Source: Haematobia irritans (lineage: Eukaryota; Arthropoda; Insecta; Diptera; Muscidae). From it: 64,000 nt of DNA. The notes under the pieces are model-generated. The model searched no databases. It was not told the DNA's origin and saw nothing but the letters and a program-made list of their open reading frames with translations. The stretch spans positions 69,200,891 through 69,264,890 of the forward strand of contig NC_134398.1 of assembly GCF_050003625.1 (NCBI RefSeq), read 5' to 3'. The translations under genes and the position numbers were made by a program. How positions within the stretch are numbered: position 1 is the first letter of the stretch; the number at the start of each line of letters is the position of its first letter. Below are positions 1-11,696 of this stretch, piece by piece.

Positions 1-840
1 ATGATATTTTCGAATTTCCACTTCAAGTTTATACCACAAATTTTCTATTATATGTAAGTCCGGAGACTGGGCTGGGGTTTTTATGACACGCGGACAATTA
101 TAAAGCAGCCACTCTTTTGCAACATGAGCTGTATGTTTTGGGTCGTTGTTTTGGTAAAAATGAAATCAACTACCAATGCCCAGCTTTTCCGCACTTTGAA
201 TCAAATTATCTTTCAAAATAGACAGATATTGCATCTTGTCCATGTTGCCTTCAATATAAATGAGATTTCCTACACCCGCAACAGAGCAAGAACCCAAAAC
301 CATCACATGCCCTCCGCCGTGTTTAACAGTTGGCCGTAAATGCTTTGGGTGCAGTTCTTCGTTTGCTTTTCTCCACACATTTCTTCTACCATCTGACCCA
401 AAAAGGTTGAATTTCGACTCATAGAACATCTTTCCAAAACGAAAATTCCTTTGCTGTATACGCATGGGCAAATAGTAATCGGTCTCTCTTATTCTTAGAC
501 TTACGAACGGTTTCTTTCTTGCAGTTCGTCCATGTAATCCTGATCTGTGGAGAACTATTCTGATGGTTTCTGCATGGCAATTCACTTGGAGATGTTTGGC
601 CACCAAATCTCGAATATTTGGAGCACTTAGTTTGGGGTTAGATCGACATTTATTTACTATCCATCGTTCATCTCTGTCAGAAACCCGTTTTTTTGAACTG
701 GATCTCGGCTTATCAATGATCCGATTTTCATCGGTATACCTTTTAATTATATTTTTAATGGTTCCACGAGGAACTTGAACCATTTCTGCAATTCGCCTTT
801 GAATTACGTTTTTAAAATGATTTATTATTAAATTTCGCAT
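1..840 (-). pseudogene. Tc1-like transposase, broken and cut by the window edge
   Basis: Cut-and-paste transposase of the Tc1 branch, running off the left edge. From position 840 leftward the protein has a helix-turn-helix N-terminus (residues about 10-110), then the catalytic core. The first catalytic aspartate lies in a degenerate stretch reading FYESKFNLFGSDG, where the usual SDESKFN has lost its D. An in-frame TGA at 166-168 ends the 224-residue frame, but the same frame continues to base 1 with NNDPKHTAH and SPDLHIIENLW, which are the second D and the E of a DDE core. No frameshift is needed, only the stop. The lost first D and the stop together make it inactive. The remainder lies outside the window. 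Confidence 0.85.
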
Positions 841-1004
841 CTCAAACGAAGTGTGATTGTTTTATCTTTTTTTAAGAAAATTGTAATCGACCACTTTGTT
901 GCGTGTTTGCACTTTTAATATTCTAAGAACATTGTAATGTAACAGGTAAAAGCAAATGTGATGAAATGCTGGAAGAAAACCGTTATATTTTTGCCATTTC
1001 TTTT

Positions 1005-1228
1005 GGTGGGTCATTTTTACTGTGGCATGATATTTCTGACATTTCTCTTAAATGTCTGATTCCAATAATTTATAGCTGAAACCTGAACTTTATACTCACC
1101 AAATATTGTTATTAATTAGATTTACCTAAGAGAAAACTAACATTTGGATCTCTGATTGGCCAAATATGAGATAAAATTTCAAAATATTTACATTTACTCT
1201 GGTGGGCCATTTTCACTGTGACTCACTG
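1005..1228 (-). repeat. IR/DR terminal region of the Tc1-like element
   Basis: Two 20-bp direct repeats with starts 196 bp apart (1005-1024 and 1201-1220) differ at two positions only. The outer one lies 8 bp from the element end at 1228. This double-site terminus is known from Tc1 elements with long inverted ends; binding here is inferred. Confidence 0.7.
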
Positions 1229-2093
1229 TAGCTCATATATGCATATATATAGATACAGTCGAAGCTCGGTTTTACGAACGATATATTGTCAGACCCTTTC
1301 GATAATAAGAAAAATTCGTTAAATCGAACGGAAATTTTAAAGGTTAATTTTTATTGAAAATCGTAGTTTTTGATATATGAGAAGAAATTCATGAGTATTT
1401 GGTAAATTTTATTTAAATAAATGTTTTTTACTATTTTTATGTTAGCCCGATATTAACGCAGGCTGGTTTTTCGTCCAAATCAATTACTTTACATTAATTG
1501 GAATTGGTATTATTATGCTATTGAAAAGAAAATGCCATAAAAATAGTAAGCTACGATGAGCCCGTCGTAAAAGGTAAACAAAACACTACTAATGTTGTCG
1601 TTAGAATTGTTGTTGTGTCCTTGAAACCAGTTTCAAATAGTTATCACAGTAGTTGTTGTTGGCTAGAAACAAGACATTGTGTGATCGTTCACCAATCAGG
1701 TGAATTCAGCAATGCCTCTAAAAATAGATTTCAATCTGTTGTTGCAGTAATGTAATAACAAATTGAAATCGAAAAAATAAGATTAAGGGATTGTAGCTAT
1801 ATGAGAAGATGATGCACAGTGGTGGTGAAAAAATGATTCAACTTGGGAGAAATGATTCTCGTGTGTAATTTCCATAAGAAATTAGCATATAAGACCCAAA
1901 TTGAATCATCTCACTCAGCCAGATCTTCCTAGAGCCTACGGAAATGTGGATTAGCCAACACTGACATATGTATAGTCAGACTTGTATGATGGGTCTCTGG
2001 CATTTTTTTTTTCAATAGCATAATAATACCAATTTCTTAATCTTCATGTCCAACTAGCTCGCATTTAAAATTGTAATTAATGTAAAATGTTTT

Positions 2094-3585
2094 TATACCC
2101 TCCACCATAGGATGAGGGGTATATTAACTTTGTCATTCCGTTTGTAACACATCGAAATATTGCTCTAAGACCCCATAAAGTATATATATTTTGGGTCGTG
2201 GTGAAATTCTGAGTCGATCTGAGCATGTCCGTCCGTCCGTCCGTCTGTTGAAATCACGCTAACTTCCGAACGAAACAAGCTATCGACTTGAAACTTGGCA
2301 CAAGTAGTTGTTATTGATGTAGGTCAGATGGTATTGCAAATGGGCCATATCGGTCCACTTTTACGTATAGCCCCCATATAAACGGACCCCCAAATTTGGC
2401 TTGCGAGGCCTCTAAGAGAAGCAAATTTCATCCGATCCGGCTGAAATTTGGTACATGGTGTTAGTATATGGACTCTAACAACCATGCAAAAATTGGTCCA
2501 TATCGGTCCATAATTATATATAGCCCCCATATAAACGGACCCCCAAATTTGGCTTGCGAGGCCTCTAAGAGAAGCAAATTTCATCCGATCTGGCTGAAAT
2601 TTGGTACATGGTGTTAGTTATGGACTCTAACAACCATGCAAAAATTGGTCCATATCGGTCCATAATTATATATAGCCCCCATATAAACCGATCCCCCGAT
2701 TTGGCTTGCGGAGCTTCTAAAAGAAGCAAATTTAATCCGATCCGGCTGAAATTTGGTACATGGTGTTAGTATATGGTCTTTAACAACCATGCAATTGGTC
2801 CACATCGGTCCATAATTATATAGCCCCCATATAAACCGATCACCAGATTTGACCTCCGGAGCCTCTTGGAAGACCAAAATTCATCTGATTCAGTTGATAT
2901 TTGGTACGTGATGTTAGTATATGGTATCCAACAACCATGCAGGAATTGGTTCATATCAGTCCATAATTATATATAACCCCCATATAAAGCGATCCCCAGA
3001 TTTGACCTCCGGTTCCTTTTGGAGAAGCAAAATTCATCCGATCTAGTTGAAATTTGGTACGTGGTGGTAGTATATGATATTTAACAACCATGCCCAAAGT
3101 GGTCCATATCAGTCCATAATTATATATAGCCCCCATATAAACCGATCCCGAGATTTGATTTTGGAGCCTCTTGGTACATTGTGCTAGTATATGGCCGTTA
3201 ACAACCATGCCTAACTAGGTCCATATCGGTCTATAGTTATATATAGCCCTCAGATAAATCGATCCCCAATCGCACAAAAATTGGTGATTGTATATAGCCC
3301 CCATATAAGCGACACCCATATTTCAATGCTGGCTCCCTACGTACCGTGCAAAAGTCCATATCGATTCGAATTTATTTGTAGATTTACCTATACATACCTT
3401 TTTGTCTAATATATACCACGTATGGACTAACTCACAATTTAGAAAACGATGTTAAGAAGTTTTAAGATACCAAAACCCAAGTAATTCGATTGTGGATGAC
3501 AGTCTTTCGTAGAAGTTTCTACGCTATCCATGGTGGAGGGTACATAAGATTCGGCCTGGCCGAACTTACGGCCATATATACTTGT
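2094..3585 (+). repeat. 150-bp tandem array element, copy 1
   Basis: Begins TATACCCTCCACCATAGG and ends CATGGTGGAGGGTACATAAG followed by a CGGCCTGGCCG palindrome, so the termini are partly inverted. Inside, the phrase CATATCGGTCCATAATTATA recurs at 2346, 2499, 2652, 2801, 2952, 3105 and 3222, a spacing of 149-153 bp except the last. A CCGTCCGTCCGTCC run lies near 2228. Four copies of this family occur here. No transposase is seen. The open frames in it are products of the repeat. Confidence 0.85.
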
Positions 3586-3843
3586 TTCTTATTATTATTA
3601 TTTTATTGACTATATTGAATACAAGTCCGGTTGAAATGGGTATTCAAGTTTCCCAGTCATGACAGCCGTCAATATTCGTTTTATTGTGTGCCCTAACTTC
3701 TTTTTTCAATCGTAGACATTTTATTCCACGAATTCTCTAATTTGTTTCTTTTTGCCATTTTCAAGCTGGACAGGTTCCGAGCTATTTCTTCGCCTATATG
3801 TTTGGCGTTATATCTTTTTAAAGGTGTGAAGTGACATGTGTGT

Positions 3844-4209
3844 AGCCAACGTGGTGCAATGGTTAGCATGCCCGCCTTGCATACACAAGGTCGTGGATTC
3901 GATTCCTGCTTCGACCGAACACCACCAAGTTTTTCAGTGGTGGATTATCCCACCTCAGTAATGCTGGTGACATTTCTGGGATGACATTGCAGTGAAACCA
4001 CTTAGAGAAGCTTTACTCTAAGTGGTTTCACTGCAATATGGAACGCCGTTCGGACTCGGCTATAAAAAAGGAGGTCCCTTGTCATTGAGCTTAACATGGA
4101 ATCGGGCAGCACTCAGTGATAAGAGAGAAGTTCAACACTGTGGTATCACAATGGACTGAATAGTATAAGTGATCCTGATACATCGGGCTGCCACCTATCC
4201 TAACCTAAA
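3844..4209 (+). mobile_element. tRNA-derived SINE, copy 1
   Basis: The head has an A box (GTGGTGCAATGGTTAGCATG) and a B box in GGTCGTGGATTCGATTCCTG; the tail is two CCTAA units rather than poly(A). It differs from the other two SINE copies by a 22-bp palindrome at about 3988-4037 (TTGCAGTGAAACCACTTAGA against TCTAAGTGGTTTCACTGCAA). It sits inside the pogo-like element. Confidence 0.85.
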
Positions 4210-4281
4210 CTAGGCGGCGTTCCACAGTATTTTTATACGCCTTATAAATTCCGTCATCCACTACACCTATTCGGCTATAGG

Positions 4282-4460
4282 ACCGTTATTTCTATAGAAA
4301 ATTTTGTCAATATTTTTTTCATACAAAATTTTGTCAAAATTTTATTTGCATAAAAATTTTGTCAAAATTTTACTTCTATAGAAAATTTTGTCAAAATTTT
4401 GTTTCTATAGAAATTTTGACAAAATTTTATTTCGATAGAAAATTTTTTCAAAAATGTATT
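4282..4460. repeat. short tandem repeat, unit about 30 bp
   Basis: Degenerate tandem copies of TTTCTATAGAAAATTTTGTC-AAAATTTTA. The same unit appears at about 12945-13150 inside array copy 2. Nothing codes here. Confidence 0.75.
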
Positions 4461-5377
4461 TCTAGGTGCACCGCCATTGAATACGTTTTCCCAGTGATTT
4501 GATAGAATCTCCCATCTCTTGGTGCCTGTCATTCTTCCTCTTCGTTTCTTTATTGTGTTTGAAATGCATATTGAAATTTTAGGCATACCGTAATTTATAG
4601 AACGGATTGATTTTTATCTAAAGGAAGTTTATTTCCACTTATTGTTTTTAATGTACAGACGGCCGCTTAATTACAACTAAACTCAGTGAAGTCGTATTTG
4701 TTGTTTATTTTAATTTTCGAAAAAATCGAACGTAAATTTTGTTTATACTCAATGTTAAGAATTTGGATGTTCGTTAAATTGGATTTCGTTAAACAGAGCT
4801 TCGACTGTATATGCATTGTCCGATTTTCCAAAATTTGGCCATAATAGCCTTATGTTACTCAAACCTTCTATGGTATCAACCAAACTTGAAAAACATCATC
4901 CAAATCAATTCAGATTTAGATATAGTTCCCATATATACACTGTTAGAAAAATATGTTTTTCATATGTTCCGAATTGTGCCCGAAACACATTATGTGCCCC
5001 GACACAAAATGTGTTTCGGGCACAATTTTTAAACACAATATATTTGAAAAATGTGCAAAAATGTAATGTTCCCAAACTAGCATTAAATGTTTGGGACACA
5101 TATGTTAATATGTTAGAATATATTATGTTTAGGACAAGAAGGTTTCATAAAAATAATATGTGTGAAGGTAAACATATATAAATTCACAAATTTCGAGTAA
5201 ACATATATATGTTGTGATATTTTATTCAGGGAGCGACAGAGAGAGTATAGAGAAAGAACCCCGGAGGGTTGACGAAAGATATCAACATAACACAGCGAGA
5301 GAATCAAAAGAGAGCAATTTATGTGAAACTGCTTGTATGTTGTTTCGGAAAACTGTTTTACGTGTTCATTTGTTTTA

Positions 5378-6310
5378 AAGGGTGATTTGTTAAGAGCTTG
5401 ATAACTTTTTTTTAAAAAAAAACGCATAAAATTTGCAAAATCTCATCGGTTCTTTATTTGAAACGTTAGATTGGTCCATGACATTTACTTTTTGAAGATA
5501 ATTTCATTTAAATGTTGACCGCGGCTGCGTCTTAGGTGGTCCATTCGGAAAGTCCAATTTTGGGCAACTTTTTCGAGCATTTCGGTCGGAATAGCCCGAA
5601 TTTCTTCGGAAATGTTGTCTTCCAAAGCTGGAATAGTTGCTGGCTTATTTCTGTAGACTTTAGACTTGACGTAGCCCCACAAAAAATAGTCTAAAGGCGT
5701 CAAATCGCATGATCTTGGTGGCCAACTTACCGGTCCATTTCTTGAGATGAATTGTTCTCCGAAGTTTTCCCTCAAAATGGCCATAGAATCGCGAGCTGTG
5801 TGGCATGTAGCGCCATCTTGTTGAAACCACATGTCAACCAAGTTCAGTTCTTCCATTTTTGGCAACAAAAAGTTTGTTAGCATCGAACGATAGCGATCGC
5901 CATTCACCGTAACGTTGCGTCCAACAGCATCTTTGAAAAAATACGGTCCAATGATTCCACCAGCGTACAAACCACACCAAACAGTGCATTTTTCGGGATG
6001 CATGGGCAGTTCTTGAACGGCTTCTGGTTGCTCTTCACTCCAAATGCGGCAATTTTGCTTATTTACGTAGCCATTCAACCAGAAATGAGCCTCATCGCTG
6101 AACAAAATTTGTCGATAAAAAAGCGGATTTTCTGCCAACTTTTCTAGGGCCCATTCACTGAAAATTCGACGTTGTGGCAGATCGTAAGTCTATTCATGAT
6201 GAAATGTCAAAGCATACTGAGCATCTTTCTCTTTGACACCATGTCTGAAATCCCACGTGATCTGTCAAATACTAATGCATGAAAATCCTAACCTCAAAAG
6301 AATCACCCTT
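5378..6310 (-). mobile_element. mariner-like deletion derivative, copy 2 (933 bp)
   Basis: Same termini as the intact element at 13940-15245: AAGGGTGATT at both ends, TA duplications at 5376-5377 and 6311-6312. It is inserted in TPE copy A. Compared with the intact copy it lacks 373 bp, equivalent to 14067-14439, that is most of the N-terminal DNA-binding half of the transposase. Confidence 0.9.
5485..6197 (-). pseudogene. mariner-like transposase, N-terminal deletion, frameshifted
   Basis: Transposase relic. The original ATG (6195-6197) is kept but the 373-bp deletion joins it out of frame with the catalytic part. An open frame of 217 residues from an internal Met (5485-6138) keeps all three catalytic aspartates, in SDEAHFWLNG, QQDGATCHTA and SCDLTPLDYF. 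Without the helix-turn-helix half it should not bind the element ends. It has P at the position where the intact copy has L (MHPEKC against MHLEKC) and T where the other copies have A in IPTEML. Confidence 0.85.
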
Positions 6311-7350
6311 TAGCTATGCGCTTGGCATGTTAATAAGGCTTCGCCAAAAATTGGATATGCTTAAGTCTAAATATTACTTAATTTGAACATTAAATTGCGT
6401 ATTCGGAGTAAAGAGAATAGACATTCGGAACCAGGAGAATAGACATTAAAAAAAAAACAGCATGTGTTTTTGCCTTGAGAGCAGCAATTTAAGTATGTGT
6501 GGACATGTGTTTTGTTTATCATTTTGGCATTATGGGCAATTTTTGTTGTTGGTTCGTCAAAAGAAATCGGAACGTACGACGAGTAAGTCAAAATATTTAG
6601 CAAAAAAGGAAATTAAAAAAAAAAAACAGTGGAAAATATATAAAAATTACAAAGGGATCTTCAGAAAAAAAAAAAAATAAGTTTAGTTCCTCTTTATTAA
6701 TAAGTAGTCCAAGATGAGTTGACGTATACTTTCAAAAATAAAAGCGGCCATTATGTTCGAGTTTTGCCGCTACAATTATTGTTCATTTTAGGGGCAAAAC
6801 TCGATCCAAAGCAACAATTGAAAAATGTTACTTGCTTTAAAATGAAATATTAAAGAAAAGAAAACGTGAAAACATGTTCATTTTAGAGCGATAATGCCAA
6901 CTTAATTCCGGCCCTTAAGGTAAAAATGAAATTAAGTACAAAATTATTCGATTATAACTATTCATATTTATTTGTATTTCAAAATACGAGAAATTTTAAA
7001 TGCATTTCAAATGGTGTTAAATGCTAGTAAAAAGTAGTTCACGCCTAAATAAATTTATGTGTATATTGTAAAATTATGTATGTTTATACTCGATTTCACG
7101 TTCTTCCTTTGGTAGAGTTTTTGAATTTCTTCGAAAATTTCAAACTTTTATACCAAACCATTCTTTTTTGTTACAAAATTGTTATTTTTGTCAATAAAAA
7201 TAATATTTTATCCGAAAGCTCAGTCCATTTCGTTTATATCAAGCACTGTTCTTTTCTGACTGTAAATCTTTAATAACACACATTTCGAAGTTTCATTGTA
7301 AAAATTTAATTTAATAATATATAAATATAAATACAAAAATAAAAAAAATT

Positions 7351-7608
7351 GGTCGGAGAAGGGATTGAACCCAGGACCCTTTGCATACAAGGCGGACATG
7401 CTAACCACTGCTCCACGTGGCTAAAAAATATATGTTTCTGTTGAAAAATGTTTTGTTTCCACTGGCTCGTGGGCGCTGCAAACTATGCAATATAAATGAA
7501 ACTTATAACGATAATTGTCTATAGGTGACTATAACAGCTACGTAGCCCAGTGGTAGTGTGTTGGCTTACAAATTGCATGGTTCCTGGTTCGATTCTCCGT
7601 TTAGTCGA
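7351..7608. other. divergent tRNA-like pair in TPE copy A
   Basis: Minus module 7351-7421 reads, on its own strand, GCCACGTGGAGCAGTGGTTA ... GGGTTCAATCCC, with A- and B-box-like parts. Plus module 7536-7608 reads AGCTACGTAGCCCAGTGG ... TGGTTCGATTCTCCG. Their 5' ends face each other with 114-115 bases between. The spacer holds CTCGTGGGCGCTGCAAACTA and ATATAAAT. Not bona fide tRNA genes: acceptor stems do not pair well. Confidence 0.7.
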
Positions 7609-8213
7609 AAGGTAAAATTTAAAAAAAAATTATGAAATTGAATAATTTCTTCAACATTATTTGTATTACAGAAAAAGGTACCAAGAACTAAAAATTTCGT
7701 GGAAGTGAAAATTATGTGAGGGAATGAGCACAATCTTCTTGGGGAGAACATTCTTCCAAGCATATAATATTTTTGGGCTCAAAATGCTTCCAAACATGTA
7801 ATATGTTCACATAAAACAAAAAATAATGTTTCGGCAATATCCAATAATATATGTGCTTCCTGCAAAATATGTTTGGAACATATGTTAGAGAAGCGATTTT
7901 TTTGAGGGTGTATGTATGCCCGATTTTCCAAAATTTGGTCTCTGATTTATTAACCAATGTTACTCAAATAACATATCAAATTTTGATGTAACATATTAAC
8001 CGATATTATTTAGACTTACATGTAGCTTTTACATGCCCGATTTTTACAAATTTGTATTCCTTAACCACACTAATTGAGCGATTTCCTCTTTTTTTAAATA
8101 ATGGACTCAATGTGGCATACTAATTCCGTAGATGCAAAATCAATATCAGGCGTTTCTGTTTAGATTGAGATAAAACTCCCATAAACACGTACCCGTTAAT
8201 GTTCTTAAATATG

Positions 8214-9743
8214 CACTGTTAGAAAAATATGTTTTTCATATGTTCCGATATAAACAAAATGTGTTTCGGGCACAATTTTTAAACACAATATATTTAAGAG
8301 CAAACATGTAATGTTCCTAAACTAACACTAAATGTTTGGGACACATATGTTAATATGTTAGAATATATTATGTTTGGGGCATGAATGTTTCATAAAAATA
8401 ATATGTGTGAATGTAAACATATATAAATTTACAAATTTCGAGAAAACATATATATGTTGTGATATTTCATTCAGAGAGCGACAGAGAGACAGAATAGAGA
8501 AAGAAATAGTGATGGAAACTGGGAGGGTTGACAAAAGATATCAACATAACACAGCGAGATAATCAAAAGAGAGCAATTTCTGTGAAACCATTGCCAAACA
8601 TTGGATATGCTTAAGTCTAAATATTATTTAATTTGAATATTAGAATGAATATTCGGAGTAAAGAGAATAGACATTTGGAACCAAGCATGTGTTTTCGCCT
8701 TGAGAGTACCATTTTATGTATATGTATGTGGACATGTGTTTTGTTTATCATTTTGGCATTGTGGGCACAATTTTTTTTTTTTGGTTCGTTAAAAGAAATC
8801 GGAACGTACGAGGAGTAAGTCAAAATATTAAGGCAAAGGAAATTAAAAAAACGGTGGAAAATATACATTAATTACAAAGGGATCTACATAAAAAGAACGA
8901 AAGGGCACTATACTCTTTTTAGAGTTGGGACAGTAAAATGAAAAAGGAAAGGAAAATATAAAAGCGGGCATTAAGTTCGAGTTTTGCAGCTAAAACAATT
9001 GAAAAAGTTTATTTTCTTTAAAATAAATTATTAAAGAAAATTAAAAGGCAGAACAGGCTCATTTTAGAGCGATAATGCCAACTTAATACTGGCCTTAAAG
9101 GTAAAAATGAAATTAAGTACAAAACATAAGTTTTAAATGCATTTAAATTATGTTAAATGCTAGTAAAAAACTGTTCACGCCTAAATAAATTTATGTGTAT
9201 ATTATAAAATTATTTATGTATGTTTATACTCGACTCCGCATTCTTATTTTGTTAGAATTTTTGAATACCTTCCAAATTTCAAATTTTTATACTAAAAACA
9301 GTTTTTTGTTACAAAATTGTTATTTTTGCAATAAAAAAATTATATTTTATTCAAAAGCTCAGTCCATTTCGTTTATATCAAGCACTGATTCTGACTGTAA
9401 ATCTTTAATAACCCACATTTAGAAGATTCATTATAAAAATTTAATATACGAGTAGTATAAATATAAATTTGTAAAATAAAAAAAATTGGTTCGGTCGGAG
9501 CAGGGATTGAACCCACGACCCTTTGCATGCAAGGCAGACATGCTAACCACTGCTCCACGTGGCCAACAAATGTATGTTTCTGTTAAATAATGTTATGTTT
9601 GCATGGGCTCGTGGGCGCTGCAAACTATGCTATATAAATGTACCTTATAACGATAATTGTCTACTGGTGACTATAACAGCTACGTAGCCCAGTGGATAGT
9701 GTGTTGGCTTACAAACTGTATGGTCCTCGGTTCGATTCTCCGT
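8214..9743 (+). mobile_element. TPE element copy B, 3' end lost
   Basis: Starts CACTGTTAGAAAAATATG at 8214 and follows copy A closely without the mariner. It contains the empty target GGGCACTATACTCTTTTTAG near 8904, which in copy F is split by another element. It stops inside the plus tRNA-like module at about 9743, after CGGTTCGATTCTCCG, where unrelated sequence begins. Confidence 0.7.
9493..9743. other. divergent tRNA-like pair in TPE copy B
   Basis: Minus module 9493-9563 (GGGTTCAATCCC B box on its strand) and plus module 9678-9743 (GTAGCCCAGTGGATAGTGTG, GGTTCGATTCTCCG), 114 bases between. The spacer has CTCGTGGGCGCTGCAAACTA and CTATATAAAT. The plus module is cut off at its 3' end. Confidence 0.7.
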
Positions 9744-10982
9744 TGTTAGACTCTTCAATTGACTTTGACGGAAATCGATTTATTTTACATATTTAATTTA
9801 TATATAATTAATTTAAAAACATATAAAACTAAAGAAAAAACCTGCCGTTTTAACAAACTTGCTGTTTGAATAACAAACATTGAGCGTAAAATTAAACTAA
9901 ACATTTTCTAGTACAAATTTTAAGTAAAAGAAATGACATAGTGAAGTTAATTTTCAAAAAAAAAAAAAAAAAAACTCGTACAAAGAGGAGGTTTTTGTGT
10001 CAAGATAAATAATAAGGTACTCCGTTCTCAGTTGTCATTCAATTGTAAATGAAGCACTGATTTCCTCTCATGCCTAATATTAATCACTCTTAAGTGAAAG
10101 GAGCCATGTTCAAGTGTCAATGCTCAAAACTCACCACCTACTGAAATTCCGTGCTATTCCATTGATATTATAAACAAAAAAATTATACGATGGTTAACAA
10201 ACAACAATGAAAAGCCACAAAGTAGACACTGATTTTATCCCATTAAGGACGCATTTAAATCGCTTTTTGTGTCATTTCGCCACACCATGACGTTAAATTT
10301 GTTAAAGGGACAGAAAAAAACACCATGCTGTGAGGCATTTAAAATTGAGTATAAAGAGAACCAAAGGATGGGCCATGACATTACCATCACCTGGTTTGTA
10401 TTTGCTCTTTTCAGTTCAGTTTGGTTCTTGGTGATATATTAAACGCTTAGCATGGAGGGCATTTTGTGTTGCCTTCTATTTTAAACTTTGCCTTGTTGAA
10501 TGAAGTCTATTAAAGTCACCCTCGGTTATCACTTACCAGAGAATTTAGCATTCCCCTTGAGAGTTGTGGGGAATACAAATGGTACAGAGGAGAGTATTTG
10601 TTAGCATTTTGTAGATAGGGGAAAAATTGTCTTCTTTGTGGGTTGAAAAGTGTGGTTGAGAAAATCACTCTATTAGATAAACCCACACCCAATCTTTAGT
10701 ATATGGCTATACTTAATTATATGAGGACATCTTTTCGTATCCTTTTTAAGTCAACTTGAGAACATTGCAGTAATATTATAATAATTATTTCTTAAAATTT
10801 TGACAAACGAGTAATAAGCTACTTATTTCTTAAAATTTTTTTGGATTAAATTTTAATTATGTATCCTATTTTGGCTGGTATTTCCATTTAGTTTGCAGTC
10901 AGGACAATCACTTTTGGAAAAATAATTTCTTATCAAAACTGTACATGTATCGTTGTTAATGTTTTTAAAGGCTACTGATTTT
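9744..10982. other. no gene seen; AT-rich intergenic stretch
   Basis: Starts abruptly after TPE copy B with TGTTAGACTCTTCAATTGAC. A poly(A) run lies at about 9957-9974, which may mark a retroelement tail, but no coding remnant was found beside it. No open frame with protein-like composition and no clear inverted ends. Confidence 0.5.
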
Positions 10983-11293
<311 letters not shown>

Positions 11294-11696
11294 TATATAG
11301 ATATATATATACATACATATATAATAATATTTTTACCAATTTTAAGTAGCAATGGTTTACTTCATGGCCTACAAAATATGATGGAAATTTCCTTACAAAT
11401 TTTCTTAACTGGTAGTTCCAAATTCTTTCGTCATACTATAAAACTACTTATGAAATGTAAAATACGTTCGAAATAATAAGTGTAATTTACTATAAACAGG
11501 TTTTGTATGACAAAATATTTTTTTTACGCAAATTGAACTTGAAAGCGGATAGCAATTTCTTACGGGCAATTCCTATAGTTAATAATAGTTGGTACATTTC
11601 TCAATGAAATATTTTTAGTTCACATGTAATTAAATTTATACACATTTTCGTCAAAAATGGGTAGATATCATTTCATGGATGCTACTTGATTTTTTT

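Larger units (their letters stand above)
1..1228 (-). mobile_element. Tc1-like transposon, 5' end with paired direct repeats
   Basis: The element that carries the broken transposase. Its outer end is at 1228, followed by TA at 1229-1230. The end has the IR/DR layout of long-ended Tc1 elements: two 20-bp direct copies of GGTGGGyCATTTTyACTGTG at 1005-1024 and 1201-1220 (18 of 20 identical), which in this group are transposase binding sites. Bases 841-1004 are untranslated. The other end is beyond the window. Confidence 0.75.
1256..4807. mobile_element. pogo-like element, ends only, filled with other repeats
   Basis: Inverted ends CAGTCGAAGCTC-GGTTTTACGAA at 1256 and, reversed, CAGTCGAAGCTC-TGTTTAACGAA at 4807 match at 21 of 23 positions. 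Both ends are flanked by TA (1254-1255 and 4808-4809), as in Tc1/mariner/pogo elements; the CAGT(C)GAA-CTC start resembles pogo/Tigger ends. No transposase frame remains. The inside holds an array element (2094-3585), a SINE (3844-4209) and a short tandem repeat. Bases 1280-2090 are AT-rich with no recognisable gene. Confidence 0.6.
4938..7910 (+). mobile_element. TPE element copy A (tRNA-pair element), with nested mariner
   Basis: Ends are CACTGTTAGAAAAATATG at 4938 and TTTTTTTGAGGGTG at 7910, flanked by TA on both sides (4936-4937 and 7911-7912). About 2.0 kb without the mariner inserted at 5378-6310. No transposase frame of its own. It carries two divergent tRNA-like modules at 7351-7421 and 7536-7608. 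An old AAGTTCGAGTTTTGCCGCTA-type MITE is embedded near 6745-6920. Copies B, C, D, E, F and H are relatives. Confidence 0.75.
4810..8213. repeat. old array-type fragment split by TPE copy A (4810-4937 and 7911-8213)
   Basis: Both flanks of the TPE copy show the same class of text: TGTCCGATTTTCCAAAATTT, TTATGTTACTCAAAC and an upside 'CAGATTTAGATATAG' block on the left, and GCCCGATTTTCCAAAATTTG with TGTTACTCAAATAACATATC on the right. This resembles the second array family (see 31371-32426). The fragment predates the insertion. Confidence 0.45.

Noticed and set aside
166..339. Plus-strand frames opposite the Tc1 transposase (124-339, 563-778) and the minus frame opposite the mariner (14234-14449)
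   Set aside because: Shadows of the real coding strand.
2324..3208. Minus-strand open frames reading SVYMGAIYNYGPIW repeatedly (also at 11825-12900, 37868-39073 and 57009-58212)
   Set aside because: They are translations of the 150-bp arrays, occur in several frames and on both strands, and have no start context or conservation beyond the repeat.
7351..7608. Calling the tRNA-like modules genuine tRNA genes
   Set aside because: A and B boxes fit, but acceptor and anticodon arms pair poorly and the modules recur inside a transposable element; they are tRNA-derived promoters at most.
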